Assembly (NCBI RefSeq): GCF_030815865.1
Contig: NZ_JAUSXI010000001.1
Location: 186,001-250,000, forward strand
DNA length: 64,000 nucleotides
From: Arthrobacter globiformis
Lineage (GTDB): Bacteria > Actinomycetota > Actinomycetes > Actinomycetales > Micrococcaceae
Direction of reading: 5' to 3'
The translations under genes and the position numbers were made by a program. Under the pieces are notes generated by a model. The model was given only the letters and a program-made list of their open reading frames with translations, did not search any database and had not been told where the DNA came from. This document shows, piece after piece, positions 57,672-64,000 of this stretch; within the stretch, counting starts at the first letter, position 1; every line of letters starts with the position of its first letter.

Positions 57672-58217
57672 ATGACTGCCTCAGCAACTGCAAAAGCAAC
57701 CATCCACACCAGCCTCGGCGACATCGTTGTGAACCTCTTCGGCAACCACGCGCCCAAGACCGTTAAGAACTTCGTTGGACTGGCCACCGGCGAACAGGCC
57801 TGGACCCACCCTGAGACCGGCGAGGACAAGACCGGCACGCCGCTCTACAACGGCACCATCTTCCACCGCATTATTAAGGACTTCATGATCCAGGCCGGCG
57901 ACCCGCTGGGCCGCGGCACCGGTGGACCGGGCTACCGCTTCGACGACGAGATCCACCCCGAGCTGAGCTTCAGCGCACCGTACAAGCTGGCCATGGCCAA
58001 CGCCGGCATCCAGATGGGCCAGGGAACCAACGGTTCACAGTTCTTCATCACCACCATCCCCACCGACTGGCTGCAGGGCAAGCACAGCATCTTCGGCGAA
58101 GTTGCCGATGAGGAATCCAAGAAGGTTGTGGACGCCATTGAAGGTGTCCGCACCGGCATGGGCGACCGCCCGGTTGAAGATGTGACCATCAACAGCATCG
58201 ACATCGAGCAGCTCTAG
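57672..58217 (+). CDS. ppiA: Peptidyl-prolyl cis-trans isomerase (cyclophilin)
   Basis: Cyclophilins catalyse proline isomerisation during folding. The 181-residue cytosolic form has HTSLGDIVVNLFGNHAPKTV, FHRIIKDFMIQAGDPLGRGT (active-site Arg) and MGQGTNGSQFFITT. There is no signal peptide. A -10-like TAGAAT at 57660-57665 is only 6 bases before the ATG and no Shine-Dalgarno sequence is seen, so the mRNA may be leaderless. The rhomboid gene follows 4 bases after the stop. Confidence 0.94.
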   Translation: MTASATAKATIHTSLGDIVVNLFGNHAPKTVKNFVGLATGEQAWTHPETGEDKTGTPLYNGTIFHRIIKDFMIQAGDPLGRGTGGPGYRFDDEIHPELSFSAPYKLAMANAGIQMGQGTNGSQFFITTIPTDWLQGKHSIFGEVADEESKKVVDAIEGVRTGMGDRPVEDVTINSIDIEQL

Positions 58218-58221
58218 CCAC

Positions 58222-59103
58222 ATGAGCTACGGAACTCCGGCGGCGGAGCCGTCAGCGCAGGCACCGGTGTGCCCCCGGCACCCGGACCGCCCCTCGTATG
58301 TCAGCTGCCAGCGTTGCGGGCGGCCGGCATGCCCCGAGTGCCAGCGCGCGGCCGCCGTCGGATTCCAATGCGTTGACTGCGTCAACGAAGCAAAGCGTAC
58401 GACGCCGACAGCACGGACCGTCTACGGCGGCGCCGTTGCGTCCGGCAAGCCTGTAGTGACGTTCGCGATCATCGCGGCGTGCGCCCTCCTGTTTGTACTG
58501 CAGTGGGTGCTTCCCGAAAACGCGGTGTTCCGGACCCTCGCCTACGCGTCGGTCTACGCAACGCCTGAGTACGGGGTGTTCCAACCATGGCGCATGCTCA
58601 CCTCCGCTTTTCTGCACTCCCAGGGCTTCCTGCTCCACATCGTCCTGAACATGTACACGCTGTGGATTTTCGGCCAGGCGCTGGAACCGCTGCTGGGGCG
58701 CATCCGCTTTCTTGCTGTGTACCTGCTGTCCGCCATCGGCGGGTCGGTCGGATACCTGCTTATGACACCGATCCTGCCCGAGGGTGGGCCCGTGGGCCTG
58801 GTTGGTGCTTCCGGCGCGATCTTCGGGTTGTTCGGCGCCATGCTCGTGGTGCAGCGCCATCGGGGCGGTGAGACGAGACAGCTTTGGATACTCATCGCCA
58901 TCAACGGCGTTATCGGCTTCATGGTGCCGCAGATCGCCTGGCAGGCCCATCTGGGCGGCTTTATCACCGGCGCCCTGTGCGCAGCCGCCATTGCCTACGC
59001 CCCCCGCGGCCCGCGGCGCAACATCCTGCAGGCCGGAGGGCTGGCGCTCGTTCTGGTCCTGCTGGCCGTGGCTTCCTGGTACCGCGTGCTCGTGGTGTCC
59101 TGA
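58222..59103 (+). CDS. Rhomboid family intramembrane serine protease
   Basis: The 293-residue protein has an N-terminal B-box-like zinc motif (CPRHPDRPSYVSCQRCGRPA and CPECQ, CVDC) and about seven membrane helices. The rhomboid site is GASGAIFGLFG (nucleophile Ser) and the His in WQAHLGGFITG. NMYTLWIFGQALEPLLG is the conserved L1/H2 region. Rhomboids cut membrane-embedded segments; the substrate is unknown. It is probably cotranscribed with the cyclophilin gene, the usual actinobacterial pairing. Confidence 0.92.
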   Translation: MSYGTPAAEPSAQAPVCPRHPDRPSYVSCQRCGRPACPECQRAAAVGFQCVDCVNEAKRTTPTARTVYGGAVASGKPVVTFAIIAACALLFVLQWVLPENAVFRTLAYASVYATPEYGVFQPWRMLTSAFLHSQGFLLHIVLNMYTLWIFGQALEPLLGRIRFLAVYLLSAIGGSVGYLLMTPILPEGGPVGLVGASGAIFGLFGAMLVVQRHRGGETRQLWILIAINGVIGFMVPQIAWQAHLGGFITGALCAAAIAYAPRGPRRNILQAGGLALVLVLLAVASWYRVLVVS

Positions 59104-59140
59104 CGGCTTCTAACGGCCTCCTGATACGGCCCCTCCCCGC

Positions 59141-59173
59141 AATGCCCCTGCTTTCCGAAGCGGGGGCATTTTT
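59141..59173 (+). terminator. Terminator of ppiA-rhomboid operon
   Basis: A 13-bp stem with one G-U pair (59141-59153 with 59158-59170) and a 4-base loop is followed by TTT, 38 bases after the rhomboid stop. Confidence 0.87.
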
Positions 59174-59214
59174 GTGTCCACTGGCCGCGGCTTGGTACAT
59201 GCACAGCCGGTGAG

Positions 59215-59617
59215 TTTTCCACAGGGGTTATCCACACTGTTAATAACTTACACAGATGTAAGTCATCGGCCTGCCCCCGAGATCCGGGCCTTCCGGCCCG
59301 TTTCTGGTCCGCGTGTACGTTTCCTTCCACAGTTGTGGATAACTATGACGCCTACTGCTGTGGTTAAGTGGACAACTTCACCGAAATCTCGCCGCAGTGG
59401 GGCCTCCTGGGCATAAGCAGGTACCTGAACGTCCGTGAAGGGAAATAACAAACGTCCTATCAACAGGGTTATTCACACTGTTAATAACGCGCAGAGGTGT
59501 AACTGAAGGGTTCAGAAGCTCCAAAACGCCTACATGCTGGCGATCCCGCCGACGATGCCCACAGTTTTCCCCAACTGTGGATAACTTGTGGGTAGTCGCC
59601 TGTTGCTATGTGGATAA
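59215..59617. promoter_or_regulatory. DnaA-box cluster upstream of the AhpD-like gene
   Basis: The 598-base gap before 59702 contains no gene. It holds four perfect DnaA boxes, at 59228-59236 (forward) and at 59334-59342, 59576-59584 and 59609-59617 (reverse). One-mismatch boxes lie at 59215-59223 and 59469-59477. The boxes at 59228 and 59469 are each followed by ctGTTAATAAC. The site is about 16 kb from oriC. Confidence 0.85.
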
Positions 59618-59701
59618 CCTTCCGCCTGCCCGCAGCACGCCACGTGTAATCTCTGACTGACAGCCACGGGGTGAACCCGTCCGACCCCAAGGAGCACTGA
59701 C

Positions 59702-60169
59702 TTGAGTACCCACAGCCACATCTTTCTGGACAAGCACCACCCCGCGGCGTGGCGGGCGCTTAACGGCTTGGGGCTAAAGGCCAAGGAAGCAATGCTGGAA
59801 GCTGGCCTGAACTCGAAGCTCATCGAACTGCTCAACGTCCGCATATCGCAGATCAACGGCTGCGCGTATTGCCTCGACATGCACGTCGCTGATGCCGTCA
59901 AGGGAGGTGAATCCACGCAGCGCCTGGCCGTCTTGCCAGCCTGGCCGGACACCGGGGTGTTTGAGGACCACGAGCGTGCGGCGCTGGCCCTGGCCGAGAG
60001 CATCACCGTTCTCCCGGACGCCCGCACGCGCGAGCTGAAGGACGCCTACGCGCGGGAGCACCTCACCGACGAGCAGTACTCAGCCGTGAGCTGGCTGGCC
60101 ATCGCGATGAACGCCTTCAACCGCGTGTCTATCACCAGCCAGCATCCTGTCCGGCCTCAAAAGGGCTGA
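59702..60169 (+). CDS. Carboxymuconolactone decarboxylase/AhpD-like protein
   Basis: The 155-residue protein has the AhpD-family redox motif INGCAYCLDMHVADAVKGGE (CxxC with the following His). Such proteins act as peroxidase partners or alkylhydroperoxidase-like enzymes. No ahpC is nearby. The start is TTG 59702 with a strong AAGGAG seven bases upstream. The gene is bracketed by DnaA-box clusters on both sides. Confidence 0.88.
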   Translation: MSTHSHIFLDKHHPAAWRALNGLGLKAKEAMLEAGLNSKLIELLNVRISQINGCAYCLDMHVADAVKGGESTQRLAVLPAWPDTGVFEDHERAALALAESITVLPDARTRELKDAYAREHLTDEQYSAVSWLAIAMNAFNRVSITSQHPVRPQKG

Positions 60170-60178
60170 GGGCCAGGG

Positions 60179-60308
60179 TTTTCCACAGTCATTTCCACAA
60201 CTGTTAATAACTTGGAAAATGCAAGTTTGGCCATCCGGCGCCGCCAGCCCGGCGCGCAGTGCCTTTTCCGCGGCCTGCGATCTACGAAGTTATCAACACT
60301 GTGGATAT
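60179..60308. promoter_or_regulatory. DnaA-box cluster downstream of the AhpD-like gene
   Basis: One-mismatch boxes TTTTCCACA (60179-60187), TTATCAACA (60290-60298) and reverse TGTGGATAT (60300-60308) are present, with a weaker box at about 60191 followed by ctGTTAATAAC (60203-60211), the same companion sequence as in the upstream cluster. Confidence 0.7.
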
Positions 60309-60383
60309 CTTTACCAACATGTGTGGACCGGCGGCTGCACGGCGACGGTGCGGCGCCCCGCAGCGGTCCTGAGCCGGCAGCGG

Positions 60384-60980
60384 TCAGACCCAGACGCCGG
60401 AGGTTCCCCTGCGGTGGCTGTTCACCAGGTGCGTGTCCACCATGCCGATGGCTTCCATCAGGGCGAACATGGTGGTGGGTCCCACGAAGGCGAAGCCCTT
60501 CTTCCGCAGCGCCTTGGAGAGGGCAATGGACTCGGGGGACGTGGTGGGCACATCGGCGTATGTGGCGGGGGCAGGGGTCGAAGTTGGCTGGAACGTCCAG
60601 ACAAAGTCAACGAGGCCGCCTTCGTCCCGCAGTGCGATGGTGGCCCGGGCATTGGTGATCGCGGCACGGATCTTGAGACGGTTGCGCACGATGCCGGGGT
60701 CCTGAAGGAGGCGCTCGACGTCGGCCTCGGTGAAGGCGGCCACGGTTTCGGGATGGAAGTTGTCGAAGGCCGCACGGAAGGCGGGGCGTTTGCGCAGGAT
60801 CGTGGCCCAGGACAGGCCCGCCTGGAAAGCTTCGAGGCTGATGCGCTCGTAAAGGCCCTGCTCGTCCCGGACGGGCAGGCCCCACTCAGTGTCGTAATAC
60901 TCGCGCAGAAGTGGATCCGTGGAGGCCCACAGCGGACGTGCCAGGCCATCCTCGCCGATGATGATGCCTTCTGCGGTCAT
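60384..60980 (-). CDS. tag: DNA-3-methyladenine glycosylase I
   Basis: Tag removes 3-methyladenine from DNA. The 198-residue product aligns with E. coli Tag: DPLLREYYDTEWGLPV, the catalytic-region SLEAFQAGLSWATILRKR and DFVWTFQP. Three of the four Zn-binding residues of the E. coli enzyme appear replaced: Cys4 by Pro (RPLW), His17 by Tyr (YYDTEW) and Cys179 by Ser (HLVNS). Only the His175 equivalent remains. The active-site Glu and Trp are kept. It begins 10 bases after crgA ends. Confidence 0.9.
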   Translation of the reverse strand: MTAEGIIIGEDGLARPLWASTDPLLREYYDTEWGLPVRDEQGLYERISLEAFQAGLSWATILRKRPAFRAAFDNFHPETVAAFTEADVERLLQDPGIVRNRLKIRAAITNARATIALRDEGGLVDFVWTFQPTSTPAPATYADVPTTSPESIALSKALRKKGFAFVGPTTMFALMEAIGMVDTHLVNSHRRGTSGVWV

Positions 60981-60990
60981 GGTCGTCGGT

Positions 60991-61242
60991 TCAGGAGCGC
61001 CAGCGCGTGGTCATCAGGAAGCCGACGATCGCAATGCCGAACCCGGCCAGGATGTTCCAGGACTCCCATGCCTGCACCGGCAGCTGGCCCTCGCTGATGT
61101 AGAAGGTGATGATCCAGAGCAGCCCGATGATCATCAGGCCGAACATGACCGGCTTGAACCAGACGGGGTTCGGCTTGTAGGCCGCGGTGGAAACGGGCTC
61201 GGCCGGGCGGGCAGTCTTCTTACGTGGCTTTGACTCGGGCAC
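60991..61242 (-). CDS. crgA: Cell division protein CrgA
   Basis: CrgA is a small actinobacterial membrane protein that helps place and stabilise the division machinery (partners FtsZ, FtsI and CwsA in mycobacteria). The 83-residue product has a basic N-terminus (ESKPRKKTARP), the conserved NPVWFKPVMFGLMIIGLLWI helix, a short outer loop and the second helix WNILAGFGIAIVGFLMTTRW. The start is GTG 61242 with AAGGAGG close upstream. Divergent to srtE, as in the mycobacterial crgA-pknB region. Confidence 0.95.
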   Translation of the reverse strand: MPESKPRKKTARPAEPVSTAAYKPNPVWFKPVMFGLMIIGLLWIITFYISEGQLPVQAWESWNILAGFGIAIVGFLMTTRWRS

Positions 61243-61414
61243 ATGTCCTCCTTGGCGGCTGAATCAAGAGGAGGGACCGGGGCTTGATATCCTGCTGGAA
61301 GGGGATTGCCCGCGGTCTGCACACTCTTGGTCAGGTCTGAAGTCTTACTAGCAGCCAATTCTAGCTGTAGTTCAGTCCGCGCCGGTGCCCCGCAACCGCC
61401 TTGGAGGAGATCAC

Positions 61415-62215
61415 GTGGTATTGCAGGAGAAGGTGACGGCAACCGCCAAGCCGGCAACCGGCGTCGTAATCCTGCGGAAGGCCGTCCAGATCTTCGGCGA
61501 GCTGCTCATCACCGCCGGCATAGTGCTGCTCCTGTTTGTCGCGTGGCAGCTTTGGTGGACCAACGTGGAGTCCGATGCCAAGCAAACCGCTGCGGTCAAT
61601 GACTTTGCTAGGGACCTGGGTGGTCCGGTGGCCCCCGCGCCCACACCGGCCGCGACGGGCGGCACGGCAGCTTCCGGCCCGAAGGACTACGGAGCGCCAG
61701 TGGTGGGAGACGCCCCCGGGCACGGCGGAACCATCGGCATTATGTACATCCCCCGATTTGGGGAGAACTACACCCGGCCCATTGTCGAGGGCACCAGCGC
61801 CGACGTCCTGGACACCCTGGGCCTGGGCCACTACGGCAACACCTCCATGCCCGGCGCCGTGGGTAACTTCGCCGTGGCAGGCCACCGGCAGACGCACGGC
61901 GCCGTGCTGGACAATATCCACACGCTGGTTCCGGGGGACAAGATCTATGTCCAGACGCGGGACGGTTACTACGTCTATGTCTTCCGCAACAACCGCATTG
62001 TTCTGCCGAGCGAAGCCGATGTCCTCCTCCCGGTGCCCAACCAGCCCGGAGTGCGCCCCACCGAAAGGCTTCTCACCATGACAAGCTGCAATCCTCGTTT
62101 CGGCTCCGAGGAACGGATCATCGCTTACTCGGTGCTGGACCGCTGGCAGCCGGCGTCGGCGGGGCCGCCGGCCGAGATCGCAGCCCAGGTGGCACGCGCA
62201 CGGGGGGGAAACTAG
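61415..62215 (+). CDS. srtE: Class E sortase
   Basis: Sortase E attaches LAxTG-type surface proteins to peptidoglycan. The 266-residue protein has one N-terminal membrane helix (LLITAGIVLLLFVAWQLWW), a Pro/Ala linker and the sortase fold. The catalytic His is in VAGHRQTHG, the Cys in LLTMTSCNPRFG and the Arg in GSEER. I start at GTG 61415 with GGAGGAGA just upstream. It is followed by a small membrane protein gene and pabA, a conserved actinobacterial string. Confidence 0.92.
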   Translation: MVLQEKVTATAKPATGVVILRKAVQIFGELLITAGIVLLLFVAWQLWWTNVESDAKQTAAVNDFARDLGGPVAPAPTPAATGGTAASGPKDYGAPVVGDAPGHGGTIGIMYIPRFGENYTRPIVEGTSADVLDTLGLGHYGNTSMPGAVGNFAVAGHRQTHGAVLDNIHTLVPGDKIYVQTRDGYYVYVFRNNRIVLPSEADVLLPVPNQPGVRPTERLLTMTSCNPRFGSEERIIAYSVLDRWQPASAGPPAEIAAQVARARGGN

Positions 62216-62217
62216 GC

Positions 62218-62388
62218 ATGTACGGCTGGATTTTCCGTCATCTCCCCGGCCCGCTCTGGCTCCGCGTCCTCACGTCGGTGCTGCTGGCTGCCGGTGCCGT
62301 GTTCCTGATGGTCGAATTCCTTTTCCCCTGGATGTCCCAGTTCACCCAATTCACCGACTCAACGATTGGTGCGCCAAGAAACCCATGA
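62218..62388 (+). CDS. Small conserved membrane protein between srtE and pabA
   Basis: An ATG at 62218, two bases after the srtE stop, opens a 56-residue frame ending at 62388. The product begins MYGWIFRHLPGPLWLRVL, has one membrane helix (TSVLLAAGAVFLMVEFLFPW) and a short polar tail. A small protein of this type (MYGWIWR-like start) sits at the same place in many actinobacteria; its function is unknown. Its stop overlaps the pabA start (ATGA), so translation is coupled to both neighbours. Confidence 0.85.
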   Translation: MYGWIFRHLPGPLWLRVLTSVLLAAGAVFLMVEFLFPWMSQFTQFTDSTIGAPRNP

Positions 62389-63026
62389 GCACAGCAAAGA
62401 TTCTCGTCGTGGACAACTACGACAGCTTCGTCTACACCCTGGTGGGCTACCTTCAGGAGCTGGGCGCCGAGACAACCGTGGTCCGCAATGATGATGTGAC
62501 CCTCGCCGAGGCGATCGAAATGGCGGAAACGCGCGACGGCATACTCATCTCTCCCGGCCCGGGCTCGCCGTCCGAAGCGGGGGTCTGCATCGAGCTGATC
62601 CGTTGGTGCGGGGAGAAAACGAAGCCGATGTTCGGCGTCTGCCTCGGGCACCAGGCCCTTGCAGAGGCGTACGGCGGAACGGTGACCCATGCCCCGGAGC
62701 TCATGCACGGCAAGACCTCCCTGGTCCAGCACGGCGGGGCCAGTGTTTTTGCTGGCCTGCCGTCCCCCGTGACGGCCACGCGCTACCACTCCCTGGCCGC
62801 CGTCCGGGACACGATTCCGGAAATCCTGGAGATCACGGCGGAAACCGCCAGCGGCGTCATCATGGGGCTGCAGCACCGCACCGCGCCGCTGTGCGGTGTC
62901 CAGTTCCACCCGGAGTCCGTGCTGACCGAGGGCGGCTACCAGATGCTGGGCAACTGGCTCGAGTCGCTTGGCATGAAGGGTGCGGCCGAACGGGCAGCCA
63001 AGCTCAGCCCCCTTATCCAGCACTAG
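62385..63026 (+). CDS. pabA: Glutamine amidotransferase, aminodeoxychorismate/anthranilate synthase component II
   Basis: The 213-residue class I glutamine amidotransferase has DNYDSFVYTLVGYL at the start, ISPGPGSPSEAG, the nucleophile Cys in FGVCLGHQALAEAYGG and the His/Glu pair in VQFHPESVLTEGG. It supplies ammonia to chorismate for folate (PabA) or tryptophan (TrpG). The neighbourhood (srtE, pknB) favours the PabA-like paralogue of actinobacteria. A synthase component I gene is not in the window. Confidence 0.92.
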   Translation: MSTAKILVVDNYDSFVYTLVGYLQELGAETTVVRNDDVTLAEAIEMAETRDGILISPGPGSPSEAGVCIELIRWCGEKTKPMFGVCLGHQALAEAYGGTVTHAPELMHGKTSLVQHGGASVFAGLPSPVTATRYHSLAAVRDTIPEILEITAETASGVIMGLQHRTAPLCGVQFHPESVLTEGGYQMLGNWLESLGMKGAAERAAKLSPLIQH

Positions 63027-63061
63027 CCGGGGTCGGCGCCAGGCCAGCACCAGAGCAAAGT

Positions 63062-63096
63062 AAAGGACCAGACAGCTTGCGGCTGTCTGGTCCTTT
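63062..63096. terminator. Bidirectional terminator between pabA and pknB
   Basis: A perfect 15-bp stem (63062-63076 with 63082-63096) with a 5-base loop is flanked by A- and T-runs, between convergent genes. Confidence 0.92.
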
Positions 63097-63116
63097 TCTG
63101 ATTCACTCGGAGGGCT

Positions 63117-64000
<884 letters not shown>

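Overview
This window is the replication-origin region of a high-GC actinobacterial chromosome. Protein sequences and gene order point to the Micrococcaceae, most like Arthrobacter or Pseudarthrobacter. That placement is inferred from family resemblance and synteny; no database search was possible. The core order parB-parA-rsmG-jag-yidC-yidD-rnpA-rpmH-dnaA-dnaN-gnd-recF-dciA-gyrB-gyrA is the classic actinobacterial oriC neighbourhood. Most genes left of dnaA lie on the minus strand and most genes right of it on the plus strand, so transcription mostly runs away from an origin near 43.5 kb. The main exception is the plus-strand block from the NUDIX gene to trxA (23.7-29.9 kb).

Layout. 0-2 kb: the rpsF-ssb-rpsR-rplI operon. 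2-23.5 kb: mostly minus-strand housekeeping and accessory genes. These are a GabP-like permease, an M18 aminopeptidase, a secreted intradiol-dioxygenase-like lipoprotein, an ABC exporter with a two-component system, a PAP2-diacylglycerol-kinase fusion, an MFS carrier, an ABC-F protein, a penicillin-binding lipoprotein, an FAD oxidoreductase, a GT87-like mannosyltransferase, two small ORFs, a histidine phosphatase and a tRNA nucleotidyltransferase. 23.7-29.9 kb: NUDIX hydrolase, the lipid II flippase MurJ, a pseudokinase membrane protein, and trxB-trxA behind a sigma-R-type promoter. 29.9-35.9 kb: almost 6 kb with no convincing gene, holding eight parS sites and two DnaA-box clusters; I read it as the chromosomal centromere. 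35.9-41.6 kb: parB to rpmH. 41.6-44.0 kb: dnaA between two DnaA-box-rich gaps (oriC). 44.0-54.5 kb: dnaN to gyrA, a DUF3566 membrane protein, tRNA-Ile, a 39-residue DLW-39-like protein and tRNA-Ala. 54.5-64 kb: an EamA transporter, a glycosyltransferase, a helical membrane protein, a cyclophilin, a rhomboid protease, an AhpD-like protein flanked by more DnaA boxes, a DNA-3-methyladenine glycosylase, CrgA, sortase E, a small membrane protein, PabA/TrpG, and the C-terminal half of a PknB-type kinase cut by the window edge.

Together the genes cover initiation (DnaA, DnaN, DciA, gyrase), origin segregation (ParA, ParB, parS), membrane insertion (YidC, YidD, Jag) and envelope growth and division (MurJ, pseudokinase, PknB, CrgA, PBP, sortase). 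Four genes (a DesK-type sensor kinase, the GT87-like transferase, the MurJ-linked pseudokinase and the essential yidC) are each split by one extra base that restores a full-length protein when removed. At least the yidC case is probably an error in the sequence as given. The least ordinary features are the 6-kb parS-bearing noncoding region and the DnaA-box clusters far from dnaA at 33.4-33.9 kb and 59.2-60.3 kb.
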